DNA from: Pseudomonas mediterranea CFBP 5447
GTDB lineage: Bacteria > Pseudomonadota > Gammaproteobacteria > Pseudomonadales > Pseudomonadaceae
Length of the DNA: 64,000 nt
NCBI RefSeq assembly: GCF_000774145.1
Contig: NZ_KN322983.1
Span: 852,847-916,846, forward strand
Direction: 5' to 3'
Shown here: one piece after another, positions 1 to 8,901 of the stretch
Position numbering within the stretch: position 1 is the stretch's first letter
Layout of the letters: each line of letters begins with the position of its first letter
Made by a program: the position numbers and the translations under genes
Notes under the pieces: generated by a model
Seen by the model: the letters and a program-made list of their open reading frames with translations, nothing else
The model's database searches: none
Told to the model about the DNA's origin: nothing

Positions 1-95
1 TGGGGCGCGAAGCGGCCCTGCTTTTTTGGGGCCGCTTCGCAGCCCAGCGGGGCGGTGCGACGTTTCGATAAATCCCCTCGCCACAACAAGCATCT
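1..95. repeat. Partial palindromic repeat (family A) after tssC
   Basis: A strong hairpin, GCGAAGCGGCCC at 7-18 pairing with GGGCCGCTTCGC at 29-40, is followed by the family A arm (AGCCCAGCGGGG, then AAATCCCCTCGCCACA to 95). The arm is interrupted near 49-69 by GCGGTGCGACGTTTCGA; the same interruption recurs at 58987-59024. It lies between tssC and the expected next T6SS gene left of the window, so it could attenuate readthrough. It is truncated by the window edge. Confidence 0.75.
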
Positions 96-114
96 TCGCC
101 ACAGGTTTCAGCCG

Positions 115-1596
115 TCAGGCCGCAACTGGTGGCGGCAGGGTCGCCACCAGGCGGATCGAGGCGGTCAGTTCCTCCAGCTGGAAGTGCGGTCGCAGGAACA
201 CCGTGGCGTTGTAGGCTCCGGGCTTGCCGGCCACTTCCGTCACGTCCACCCGCGCCTCGCGCAACGGGTATTGCGCCTTGATCTCCTGGGGCGCGTTGTC
301 GTTGATCAGCACGTAGTCGGCGATCCAGTTGTTGAGGTAGGTCTGCACGTTGTCGCGAGTCATGAAGCTGCCGACCTTGTCGCGCATGATCACCTTCAGG
401 TAGTGGGCGAAACGCGAGGCCGCGAGCACGTAGGGCAACATCGCCGAGATCCGCGCGTTGGCGTTGGCCTCGTTGGTGTTGTAGACCTTGGCCCGGTTGG
501 TGGTCTGGCCGCCGAAGAACACCGCGATGTCACTGTTCTTCTTGTGGCACAGGGCGATGAAGCCCAGGTCGTTGAGTTCTTTCTCGCGGCGGTCGGTGAT
601 CGCCACCTCGGTCGGGCACTTGAGCGACAGGTCGCCGGAGCTGGTGCGGAAGGTATGGGCCGGCAGGCCTTCCACCGCGCCGCCACCCTCGGCCCCGCGG
701 ATCGCCGCGCACCAGCCATATTTGGCGAAGGCTTCGGTGATGCGTTGCGCCAGCGCCCAGGCTGCGTTGCCCCACAGGTACTTGCTGTGGTCGGTGCCGT
801 TGACGTCCTCGACGTAGTTGATGCCTTCCACCGGCCGGGTGTCCGGGCCGTAGGGCAGGCGCAGGAGGAAGTGCGGCAGCACCAGGGACACGTAGCGCGA
901 GTCTTCGCTTTCACGGAACGAGCGCCACTTGATCAGCTCCTGGCTCTCGAAAATCTTCGACAGGTCCCGGGGCACCGCCAGTTCGGTGAAACTGGTCATG
1001 TCGAACAGGCGCGGGCTGGCGGCGGCAATGAATGGGGCGTGGGCCGCGGCGGCGACGTTCGAGAGTTTTTCCAGCAGTCCGATGTCCTGCGGGTGCCGGC
1101 CGAAGGTGTAGTCGCCCACCAGCAGGCTGAACGGGTGCCCGCCGAAAGTGCCGTATTCTTCCTCGTAGATTTTCTTGAACAGCGCGCTCTGGTCGAATTC
1201 GACGGCTTTCTCCAGATCGTTCTGCAGCTCTTTCTGGGTAACGTTGAGCAGGCGCAACTTGAGCCGGGTGCTGGTCTCGGTGTTCTGTACCAACAGGTGC
1301 AGGCCGCGCCAGGACGCTTCGAGTTTCTGCAGGTCGGGGTGGTGCAATACTTCGTTGAGCTGGGCGCTGATCAACTGGTCGATCTGGCTGATGCGATCAT
1401 TGATCATGGCCACGGTGTCCTTGTCGATGGCCATGCCTTCGTCGAGGACCTGGGTGGCGAATTCGGCCAGCATGTCGCGGGCGTAATCCTGCTGGCTGTC
1501 GTCATGGGCCATACGGCCTTCGGCGATGATCTTGTCCAGCAGGGACAGGGTCTGGGTCGTACTCTCGCTGGTTTGAGCGCTGGATGAAGCAGGCAT
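115..1596 (-). CDS. tssC: TssC (VipB), type VI secretion contractile sheath large subunit
   Basis: This 493-residue protein is the large sheath subunit that co-polymerises with TssB around the Hcp tube and contracts to fire the T6SS. Length and sequence are typical of TssC: the N-terminal region (about 20-130) binds TssB and the core includes FGGHPFSLLVGDYTF and RSFRESEDSRYVSLVLPHFL. The start is preceded by GGGAG at good spacing. It lies 30 bases downstream of tssB on the same strand. In HSI-III-type loci hcp follows tssC, which would be left of this window. Identity is certain from family resemblance; activity is inferred. Confidence 0.96.
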   Translation of the reverse strand: MPASSSAQTSESTTQTLSLLDKIIAEGRMAHDDSQQDYARDMLAEFATQVLDEGMAIDKDTVAMINDRISQIDQLISAQLNEVLHHPDLQKLEASWRGLHLLVQNTETSTRLKLRLLNVTQKELQNDLEKAVEFDQSALFKKIYEEEYGTFGGHPFSLLVGDYTFGRHPQDIGLLEKLSNVAAAAHAPFIAAASPRLFDMTSFTELAVPRDLSKIFESQELIKWRSFRESEDSRYVSLVLPHFLLRLPYGPDTRPVEGINYVEDVNGTDHSKYLWGNAAWALAQRITEAFAKYGWCAAIRGAEGGGAVEGLPAHTFRTSSGDLSLKCPTEVAITDRREKELNDLGFIALCHKKNSDIAVFFGGQTTNRAKVYNTNEANANARISAMLPYVLAASRFAHYLKVIMRDKVGSFMTRDNVQTYLNNWIADYVLINDNAPQEIKAQYPLREARVDVTEVAGKPGAYNATVFLRPHFQLEELTASIRLVATLPPPVAA

Positions 1597-1626
1597 GGCT
1601 TTATCTCCCTTGAGTGATGAGCACGA

Positions 1627-2187
1627 TCAGGCCTGTGGTTCGGCCGGGGCCGGATCATCGTTGGCGGCCACGGTCGGCAGCTCCTGCGGTGTGTCCTGGG
1701 GTCGGGCCGACTTGATCTCTTGCAGGCCTTCGGTGTTGGCGATCACGTCGCGCAGCAACTTGTCCAGGTCGTCGTTGCCGTCGAGCTTGGTCAGCAGGTC
1801 GCGCAGGCGTTGACGGGCTTCGAACAGGCGGCGCAACGGCGTGACCTGCTCCACGACCTTGACCGGGTCGAAGTCATCGATGTGGCGGAAGTTGAGTTCG
1901 ATGTTGAGCTTGCTGTCGTCGCCGCTGAGGGTGTTGTTCACCTGGAGCGTGGCGCGGGGGGAGATCGAGGCGAGCACCTCGTTGAAATTGTCGCGGTCGA
2001 TTTCTGTGAAGCGCCGCTCGTTGAGCTTGGGCAGCGGGTCCAATGGCTTGCCCGAGAGGTCGGCCAGAATGCCGACGACCAGTGGCAATTCTTTCTTTTC
2101 GATGGCATTGCCGATTTCCACGTCGTAGGTGATCTGGACGCGGGGAGGACGGACTCTGTCGAGCTTGTGCTGGGTACTTTCTGCCAT
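1627..2187 (-). CDS. tssB: TssB (VipA), type VI secretion contractile sheath small subunit
   Basis: Small sheath subunit that forms the TssB/TssC heterodimer. The ATG at 2187 (MAESTQHKLDRVRPPRVQI) is preferred over the in-frame ATG at 2223 because family members begin close to the KLDRVRPPRV motif and a GGAG lies upstream. That gives 186 residues, slightly longer than the usual 165-175 because of an acidic/proline-alanine tail after the conserved core. It is the first gene of the leftward tssB-tssC unit and diverges from tssJ across a 223-base intergenic region that holds a perfect dyad (2314-2332). Confidence 0.95.
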   Translation of the reverse strand: MAESTQHKLDRVRPPRVQITYDVEIGNAIEKKELPLVVGILADLSGKPLDPLPKLNERRFTEIDRDNFNEVLASISPRATLQVNNTLSGDDSKLNIELNFRHIDDFDPVKVVEQVTPLRRLFEARQRLRDLLTKLDGNDDLDKLLRDVIANTEGLQEIKSARPQDTPQELPTVAANDDPAPAEPQA

Positions 2188-2313
2188 GGCGGCCGACTCC
2201 GATGCATGTGGGGAGCAATGCATCGGGAGGCCCGCTCATCGCATTCCCTTGCTGATCCGCAGGTTGCAAATGGAGGGCAGAAAACCTGTCATTCCCTTGA
2301 CGAACCTGGTCCA

Positions 2314-2332
2314 TTCGACCGTGCAGGTCGAA
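2314..2332. promoter_or_regulatory. Perfect dyad between divergent T6SS units
   Basis: TTCGACCGTGCAGGTCGAA is a 7-bp perfect inverted repeat around a 5-base spacer, in the only non-coding stretch between tssB (leftward) and tssJ (rightward). The position suits an operator controlling both directions. No convincing sigma-70 or sigma-54 promoter could be assigned here, so the role is inference. Confidence 0.35.
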
Positions 2333-2410
2333 CTATCCAAGACGCTAGAACAGGTCTATAAAAATGCAAGCAAAAACAATTTTTGACCGCGACGAAAAGG
2401 AAGATTCATT

Positions 2411-2875
2411 TTGCGTGTGTTTTTTTATGGATTTTTTTTCAGCCTGGCGCTCAGCGGTTGCTCGTTCTTCGCGCCCAGCGTCGACCTGGACAGCCTGACC
2501 CTCGACGTCGCGTCCCGCGCCAACGACGACACGCCGATCGCCGTGGATTTCATCGCGGTGAACGATCCCGACCTGCTCAAGCAACTGTCGGCGATCAGCG
2601 CCCGCCAGTGGTTCGCCGAGCGCGAACAGTTCCAGCGCGACTATCGTCACCTCATGTCGGTGTGGGGGCTGGAGCTGGTCCCGGGGCAGTTCATCGACCG
2701 CCAACCCTTCCCGCTGGAGGGCCGGCGCGCCGCTGGACTTTTGGTCTTCGCCAGCTATAACACTCCCGGAGCCCACCGGCTCCGGCTGGACGATCGGCGC
2801 AAGGCCTGGCTGAAGTTCGACAGTCGGGAGATGAGCCTCGTCGACGATGGCCAGCTCAATGCCAGTCAGCCTTGA
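2411..2875 (+). CDS. tssJ: TssJ-like T6SS outer-membrane lipoprotein
   Basis: A 154-residue protein with a hydrophobic signal segment and a lipobox (LSGC, Cys17), so it is probably anchored in the outer membrane. After it comes a small beta-rich domain with PIAVDFIAVND and a loop running to LELVPGQF, resembling the TssJ layout; TssJ anchors the TssJLM membrane complex by binding the TssM periplasmic domain. The start is TTG with GGAAGA upstream; no ATG exists before the signal segment. Sequence is divergent from textbook TssJ, so the call rests on the lipobox, size and position directly before tssK. Confidence 0.78.
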   Translation: MRVFFYGFFFSLALSGCSFFAPSVDLDSLTLDVASRANDDTPIAVDFIAVNDPDLLKQLSAISARQWFAEREQFQRDYRHLMSVWGLELVPGQFIDRQPFPLEGRRAAGLLVFASYNTPGAHRLRLDDRRKAWLKFDSREMSLVDDGQLNASQP

Positions 2876-2926
2876 GTGACCGCGGGCCGCCTTGCGCGGC
2901 GACACTGGGATGTCGAAGGGAGTCGT

Positions 2927-4258
2927 ATGAGTCTGTTACCTGACGCGGTGTGCTGGCATGAGGGCATGCAACTGTTGCCCCAACATTTTCAACTGCAAGG
3001 GTTGCGTGCCGAGGCCCTGGCCGCCCATGTCGCGGCCGCCTGCAATCCCTGGTTCTGGGGTGTCAGCCAACTGGAGGTCGACCCTTCGGCCCTCAGCGCC
3101 GGACAAGTGCGGTTGCTGCAACTGCAAGGCACCTTGCCGGACGGCTTGCCGGTCAATCTCCAGGCCGGTGTCGGGCCCACCTTGGAGTTGGACATCACCG
3201 AGGCGGTCAACAAGACCGAGGATGCCACCGTCACCGTGTACCTGGCGATCAGCCCGCTCTGGCGCGCCGGGCAATTGCTGCCGCTCAAGGGGCGTCTGCA
3301 ATCGGTGGTCGGCGATGCGTTGCCGGACCTCACCAGTGGCGAGTTTCCCGAATCGATTACCGTCTGGCGTCCGAACCCGCGGCTGTGCACGCAACTGAGC
3401 AAGGCCGATTCGATCTGCCTGCCGATGCTGCGCATTCGCAAGGAAGGCGGCGGCTTTCTGCGGCTGCCCTATACGCCTCCCACGCCGGTGCTGTTGCCCG
3501 AGTCGGCGCTCGGTCGGCGGGTGGCCGGGCTGTGTGCCCGGGTCCGGGAAAAGTGCCTGTTCCTCGCCGGTCGGTTGCGCCAGGCCCAGGCGGCCGGCAA
3601 CCAGGACGATGCGCTGGAGATCCGTCGGCAGATGACCGCCTTGTGGGCGCGCCTGCCGGAAGTCGAAGGCAGCCTGAACACGCGGGTGGCCACTCCCCAG
3701 GCGTTGCACGGTCTGTTGCTGGGGCTGGCCGGGGCCTGGTCGGCCCTCGATCCGCTGGCCGGTGTGCCAGCGTTTGCACCGCTGGATTTCCTCGAATTGC
3801 AACGCGGGTACGAACCGTTGCTCGACTGGCTCGACACCACTCTGGAACTGGTCCGCGCCGGTTATCGCAGCCTGGCATTCGAGCGCGATGATCAGGTTTT
3901 CTCCATCCAATTGCCCGACGACCAGCCGAGCCAACGCCTGGTGATCGGCCTGCGGATGCCCAATGGTGCCAGCGAGCAGGCGGCCGCCGATTGGTTGCGC
4001 GGTGCGATCATCGCCTCTGCGCCACATGTCCCGCTGTTGAGCCGACAGCGCATGAGCGGGTTACCCCATCAGGCCATGAGCCGCAACGAGCAGGTGGCTT
4101 ATAGCGTGGGCGATGACACCCGGTTGTTCGTGGTGGCCGCCAGCGGCCAATGGTTCGATGGACAACTGCCGTTGCACATCGTGGCGCCGGCGTCGACCCA
4201 GGCCAGCAGTCCGTGGCAAGTGGTGTTGTTTGTCCCGCAAGTCGGTGAAAGTGCCTGA
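2927..4258 (+). CDS. tssK: TssK, type VI secretion baseplate protein
   Basis: A 443-residue TssK (ImpJ/VasE, DUF876) that links the T6SS baseplate to the TssJLM membrane complex. The N-terminus (PDAVCWHEGMQLLPQHFQLQ) is the family signature. ATG 2927 has GGGAG upstream and is chosen over the reading frame extending back to 2876, which lacks family similarity. It follows tssJ by 51 bases and precedes tssL by 18, so all are probably co-transcribed. Confidence 0.95.
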   Translation: MSLLPDAVCWHEGMQLLPQHFQLQGLRAEALAAHVAAACNPWFWGVSQLEVDPSALSAGQVRLLQLQGTLPDGLPVNLQAGVGPTLELDITEAVNKTEDATVTVYLAISPLWRAGQLLPLKGRLQSVVGDALPDLTSGEFPESITVWRPNPRLCTQLSKADSICLPMLRIRKEGGGFLRLPYTPPTPVLLPESALGRRVAGLCARVREKCLFLAGRLRQAQAAGNQDDALEIRRQMTALWARLPEVEGSLNTRVATPQALHGLLLGLAGAWSALDPLAGVPAFAPLDFLELQRGYEPLLDWLDTTLELVRAGYRSLAFERDDQVFSIQLPDDQPSQRLVIGLRMPNGASEQAAADWLRGAIIASAPHVPLLSRQRMSGLPHQAMSRNEQVAYSVGDDTRLFVVAASGQWFDGQLPLHIVAPASTQASSPWQVVLFVPQVGESA

Positions 4259-4276
4259 TTGCAAGAGGGGAGTCAT

Positions 4277-5038
4277 ATGCCTGACGGAAGTGGCGGGGCG
4301 GTCCGGGGTCTGCACGAGGCGCCGCTGAGCAGCGCGTTCCGTCAGGCCTGGTTGAAATGGTTCCAGGAATGGCAGGACTTGCCCAAGGACAACGACTCCG
4401 CGGCCCTGGTCAGCCGGGTGGTGGAGTTTTCCGGACGCAGCGCCCAGCGCTTGTGGCGGGTGGCCTTTGCCACCGTCGGCGACTCGGCGACCGAGCAGGT
4501 CAAGTCGCTGGTCTATGCCTTCGTCGCCCTGGTGGACGAAACCTTGCTGTTCACCCCTTGGCCGGGGCAACTGGCCTGGCAGCAGCATCCCCTTGAATCA
4601 CGCATGTATTCCAGCCGCCAGGCCGGCGAGCGCTTGCCCGCGGCCATCAAGAAATTGCTGGATGAGCAGATGCCCGGCACCCGCGACTTGGCGAATGTCT
4701 ACCTGCAATGCCTGATCCTCGGGTTCCAGGGGCGCCTGCGCGGCGAGCCCGGCCAGATCCAGCATGAAAAATGGCGCGCGGCGCTGTTCACCTTTGCCTG
4801 GCAGCATGAACCAGACTATGTCGACGTCAGCCAGCGCCTGGCGATGTCTGCGGCGGCACCGCCGGTACGCCTGCCGGCACAGACATCGCTGCCGGACGGG
4901 TTGCGCCTGGGGCTGGCGATCCTGGCGATGGTGTTGCTGCTGACCGGGCTGGGGCACCTGTTCTGGCGTGACATCCGCTCGGAACTCGAGCCGGTGCTGC
5001 AATTGAACGAGTCGGTGGTCCAGGAGCAGGACTCATGA
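4277..5038 (+). CDS. tssL: TssL (DotU/IcmH), T6SS membrane complex
   Basis: A 253-residue DotU-type inner-membrane protein: a cytoplasmic helical domain (region RQAWLKWFQEW onward; VYAFVALVDETLLF) and a C-terminal transmembrane segment near residues 208-230 (LGLAILAMVLLLTGLGHLFW). There is no C-terminal OmpA-like peptidoglycan-binding domain, so anchoring to the wall would need another protein. ATG 4277 follows GAGGGGAG. The stop overlaps the tssM start (ATGA at 5035-5038), which suggests translational coupling and fits the TssL-TssM partnership. Confidence 0.93.
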   Translation: MPDGSGGAVRGLHEAPLSSAFRQAWLKWFQEWQDLPKDNDSAALVSRVVEFSGRSAQRLWRVAFATVGDSATEQVKSLVYAFVALVDETLLFTPWPGQLAWQQHPLESRMYSSRQAGERLPAAIKKLLDEQMPGTRDLANVYLQCLILGFQGRLRGEPGQIQHEKWRAALFTFAWQHEPDYVDVSQRLAMSAAAPPVRLPAQTSLPDGLRLGLAILAMVLLLTGLGHLFWRDIRSELEPVLQLNESVVQEQDS

Positions 5039-8000
5039 GCCCCCTGAGCATCGTCGCCCTGGTGGTGCTGGCCATTGTCGCGGTGCTGCTGGTCGCGGCG
5101 TTGATCTGGTGGTTGCGGACCCAGGGTGGCGCGGCGATCCGCAGTTTCTATGGGGCGGTCCGTCACATGGAACAGGAGCAGGGCACCCGCGACCGCTACC
5201 AGATCCCCTGGCTGTTGATGCTCGGCAACGAAACCGACGGTGCCCAGCTGTGTACCCAATGGCATTTGCAACCGACGGACAAGGCCGCATGGTTCGGGCG
5301 TTGGTGGTCGGATGCCGAGGGTGCGGTGCTGGTGGTGCCCCAGGCACTGTTCCTGCCCGATGAAGGCATGAACCGGCAGCGGGGCAACTGGTGGCGGCTG
5401 CTGGGGCTGATCCTGCGATTGCGCAGCCGGCGGCCGATGGACGCAGTGGTCTGGACCGTGCCATTCGGCCGACTCGACGACATCGAGCACACCACCGAGC
5501 TGAGCCTCAAGGTGCGCCGCTGCTTCATCGACCTGCTGCAACGCTTCGGCCTGAGCCTGCCGGTGTACGTGGTGATTACCGGGATGGAAGAGTTGCCCGG
5601 CTTCCAGGAATTGGTCAGCGCGCTGCCCGCCGAGGCCCGGGAGTCGACGTTGGGCTGGTCGTCGCCATATTCTCCCGACGCGGCCTGGCAGTCGCACTGG
5701 AGCGACCAGGCGCTGGACCAGGTCAATGCCGCGCTGTCGCAGTCGATCATCGAAATCGGCGCGCTATCCGGGCAGTTGAGCGGCGATCTGTATGGCCTGC
5801 CGGAGCGCTTCGAGGGGTTGCGGCGGGCCTTGCAGATCCTCCTTGAGCCGGTGTTCCAGGGCAATGCCCAGGGCGAGTCGCCACGCTTTCGCGGTATCTA
5901 CTTCACCGCGAGCCAGGCCCCGACCGTCACTGGGGATGGTTTTGCCGCCGGCGACAAGGGCCTGCGCCAGACGGTGTTCGCCCGGCAGCTGTGGGCGCGG
6001 CGTTTCGTCGCTGAACGCGGCCTCGCCCAGCCCGTGCCTCGTCTGTTGCGTCTGCGTCAGCGCTGGCATCGGCTGGCCGGTGGGGTCGCGCTGGTGGTCG
6101 GGTTGGTCTGGCTGGGGGGCATGCTCTGGGTCTGGCACGATTCGGTGGAAGAGGCCGCGGAGTTGTCGCAGTTGATCCTGCGCACCCATAAGAACTACGT
6201 GGTGGTCGACCCTGACCAACCGCAGTTGGAGCCGACCCGCTACAACGTGCAGGCCTACTGGAACATGCTGGAAAAAGCCCCGCGCTGGCGCTTCGTTGCG
6301 GTGGTGTTCCCGACCTCGTGGTTCTCCTACGTGGACACGCAGTTGGAAGAGGGCTTGCGCCTGACCGCCCGGCATCACTGGGTCTTGCCCCTGCGTGACC
6401 TGCTGGTGTCGGACCTGGAGCAGCTCAAGGCCATCCGCAACACCGAGCGGCGGGGCAACGTGGAAAGCGAAGACCCGGCGCAATGGCAGAGCTATGTGAA
6501 GGCCAAGGATCTGGTGGACCGTGCGGTGCGCCTCGAACAGCAGAATCAGTTGTTCAGCCAGGCGGTGAGCAACCCCAAGGCGCCGCTGGATGAGCTGGTG
6601 CAATTGAGCAATAACGCCCTGTCGCTGAACCTCAACGCCGGCACATTGAGCCGGGCGCGGTTCTACAACCGGGTGCTGTTCGATGCAAAAAACCTGGGCG
6701 CACAAGAGCAGGACCTGCAAGGGCTGGACCTGAATGCGGCGCGTGCGGTAGTCGGCGATAACTTCACCGGCCTGATGCAGCGTTGGCTCGATCATTACTT
6801 CCTGGCCGACAACTTCGTACGCCAGGCCGGTTATCTCAAGTTGCACCTGCAACGCCTGGAGGCGGGCAGTGGCAATTCGCTGAGCGAGCTCGAAGACCTG
6901 ATGGCGCTGGTCGACGATTTGCAGACCCTGGTCAACCTGACCAACGCAGCCTGGGGACGAGGCAAGGGCCAGGACCTGGTGCCCGGTTACACCCAGATGA
7001 TGGACAAGGTCAGCCACAGCACCTTGCTCGGGCCGGAGTTAGCCCAGGACCTGGAAAGCCAGGCGGCGAAGCTGCAACAGAGCTTTCGCGACCAGTGGAT
7101 CGTCCAGACCGGTTCGCGCGATAACCTGCTGGTCCAGCAGGGCAGTGGCTTGCTGGTGTTGCAGGAGCATGTCACGGCCCTGAATGAGGCGGTGAAGGCT
7201 TTGTTCAAGCGTGATTTCGTAGCGTTGGCGTTGCAGAAGGATCCGTCCGGCAACAATTCCGACGCCATGGGACAGGGCGGCAGCGACGACTTCAGCGTCG
7301 CCCTGAACTATTTCGCCAGCTACAAGAGCTACACCAGCGAGGAACTGCCGCGCATCCCGCCGGACTACCGCGACGCCTTGATCCAGGCGGCCGAAGGCGC
7401 CGCGGCCCGGGCGATGTGGCTGAGCCTGGATGAAAACGAGGAGCAATTGCCGGGCATGGGTTTCAACGTCCAGACCAGCCAGGCCGTCGCGCTGCAAAAG
7501 GCCTTCATGGACGTGCACCGTGCCGACCTGGCGACGCGCTTTCAGCGCCTGCTCAACCGCCGTGCTCTGGCGCAGATCAAGAGTGGCCTGGATGAAATCG
7601 ATGCCCAGCCCCTGTTCAGCCAACGGGCCGATGTCCAGCGCTGGGACGGCTCGAAGAACTTCGGTTTGCAGCTCTACGGGGCCAGCGATCCGCAAGGTCT
7701 GAAACTGAGCCTGAACCAGCAGTTCGACGCCATGGTACAGATCGCCGAACAACGCATGCCGGCCCTGGAATGGTTGATCGTCCAGCAAGACGATCTCTCG
7801 GCCCTGGAGCACGACCGGGTGTCGCGGTTCATGGCCATCAACGACGAGTTGCTCAAATACAAGAGCCAGAACCCGGCCAGTTCGGCGGCGCAACTGGAAC
7901 AGTTGGTGAGCCGGGACTTCAACCAGATGGACACTGCTTCCTGCGCGCAGATCCTGCAGACCTCCAACCTGTCCGGTGGTCGTGGCGACCTGGCCCAGCG

Positions 8001-8901
8001 TGCCGTCAGCTTGCAGCAGAGTGCGCTGCAACGCTGCCTGTACCTGCAACAGAATCAGGCGGCGACGGCCTGGAACGACGTGGCCAACTATTTCAATCAA
8101 TACCTGGCCGGGCGCTTTCCGTTTTCCCAGGACCTGCGGGCCAGTGACGCCGATCCGGCGCGGGTCCAGCGCTTGCTGGAACTGATCGACACACGCCTGC
8201 CCCTGGCCCAGGCCGGGCTGGCGTTGAGCCAGACCCCGGAGCGCCTGGCCGCCGAGGACTTTCTCAACCGGTTGAAACAGGCCGGTACCTGGCTGGGCCC
8301 GCTGTTCGTGCGGGACAAGAGCGGCATTCTCGGCGTGGAAATGGACGTGCGCTGGCGCACCGATCGCAACGAAGAGCGCGGCGCCGACCAAGTGATCGCC
8401 TGGGGACTGAACGCCGGCAACCAACAGATCAACTACCCCGGCGACGCCCAGCAGAACCTGCGCTGGATGGTCGGCCAGCCCGTGCGGCTGACCTTGCGCT
8501 GGGCCCGCAACGGTTACCAGCGACCGGCCAACGACCCGTTGCAGCCGAACCTGGTGGTGCGCGACCTGGAGGCCGGGTGGGAATACCAGGGACCTTGGTC
8601 GTTGCTGCGCCTGATGCGCTCGCTGGTGTCGGTGCAACGCCAGCCGAATGTCGACTACACCGATTTCCCGCTGACCCTGCAACTGCCGGTAACGGGCCAG
8701 ATTCCAGCCCAGAGCCCGGCCCAGGCCCAGCTCCAGGCCCGCACGACGCAGCAGACGTTGATGTTCCTGCGCCTGTCATTGATGAGCCAGGGCTCGAAGC
8801 TGCCGCTGTCGATACCGCCGCTGCCGACCCAGGCACCCCGTTCACCTTTCATGGCGACCTCGTCGAGCCCCGCCATCGCCACCCGTGAGGAGGGTCTGTG
8901 A
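5035..8901 (+). CDS. tssM: TssM (IcmF), T6SS membrane complex, degenerate P-loop
   Basis: A 1288-residue IcmF-family protein that forms the trans-envelope core with TssL and TssJ. One N-terminal membrane segment (about 4-27) and a second near 345-367 flank the cytoplasmic domain; the rest is the long periplasmic part ending in the C-terminal beta domain. Where many TssM proteins have a Walker A motif after PWYL, this one reads PWLLMLGNETDGAQ (58-71), with no GK-S/T. The following strand lacks the usual DTAGRY, reading AVLVVPQALFLPDEG. The nucleotide-binding domain therefore appears inactive. It overlaps tssL (ATGA) and tssA (GTGA). Confidence 0.95.
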   Translation: MSPLSIVALVVLAIVAVLLVAALIWWLRTQGGAAIRSFYGAVRHMEQEQGTRDRYQIPWLLMLGNETDGAQLCTQWHLQPTDKAAWFGRWWSDAEGAVLVVPQALFLPDEGMNRQRGNWWRLLGLILRLRSRRPMDAVVWTVPFGRLDDIEHTTELSLKVRRCFIDLLQRFGLSLPVYVVITGMEELPGFQELVSALPAEARESTLGWSSPYSPDAAWQSHWSDQALDQVNAALSQSIIEIGALSGQLSGDLYGLPERFEGLRRALQILLEPVFQGNAQGESPRFRGIYFTASQAPTVTGDGFAAGDKGLRQTVFARQLWARRFVAERGLAQPVPRLLRLRQRWHRLAGGVALVVGLVWLGGMLWVWHDSVEEAAELSQLILRTHKNYVVVDPDQPQLEPTRYNVQAYWNMLEKAPRWRFVAVVFPTSWFSYVDTQLEEGLRLTARHHWVLPLRDLLVSDLEQLKAIRNTERRGNVESEDPAQWQSYVKAKDLVDRAVRLEQQNQLFSQAVSNPKAPLDELVQLSNNALSLNLNAGTLSRARFYNRVLFDAKNLGAQEQDLQGLDLNAARAVVGDNFTGLMQRWLDHYFLADNFVRQAGYLKLHLQRLEAGSGNSLSELEDLMALVDDLQTLVNLTNAAWGRGKGQDLVPGYTQMMDKVSHSTLLGPELAQDLESQAAKLQQSFRDQWIVQTGSRDNLLVQQGSGLLVLQEHVTALNEAVKALFKRDFVALALQKDPSGNNSDAMGQGGSDDFSVALNYFASYKSYTSEELPRIPPDYRDALIQAAEGAAARAMWLSLDENEEQLPGMGFNVQTSQAVALQKAFMDVHRADLATRFQRLLNRRALAQIKSGLDEIDAQPLFSQRADVQRWDGSKNFGLQLYGASDPQGLKLSLNQQFDAMVQIAEQRMPALEWLIVQQDDLSALEHDRVSRFMAINDELLKYKSQNPASSAAQLEQLVSRDFNQMDTASCAQILQTSNLSGGRGDLAQRAVSLQQSALQRCLYLQQNQAATAWNDVANYFNQYLAGRFPFSQDLRASDADPARVQRLLELIDTRLPLAQAGLALSQTPERLAAEDFLNRLKQAGTWLGPLFVRDKSGILGVEMDVRWRTDRNEERGADQVIAWGLNAGNQQINYPGDAQQNLRWMVGQPVRLTLRWARNGYQRPANDPLQPNLVVRDLEAGWEYQGPWSLLRLMRSLVSVQRQPNVDYTDFPLTLQLPVTGQIPAQSPAQAQLQARTTQQTLMFLRLSLMSQGSKLPLSIPPLPTQAPRSPFMATSSSPAIATREEGL

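Noticed and set aside
55..1587. 510-codon open frame on the plus strand opposite tssC
   Set aside because: It is the mirror of a certain tssC gene in high-GC DNA; the product is biased in composition and resembles no family.
2357..2362. TATAAA as a -10 box for tssJ
   Set aside because: No acceptable -35 lies at the correct distance, so no promoter is called.
4259..4276. TTG start for TssL six codons upstream
   Set aside because: It would place the GAGGGGAG ribosome site inside the gene; ATG 4277 is much better.
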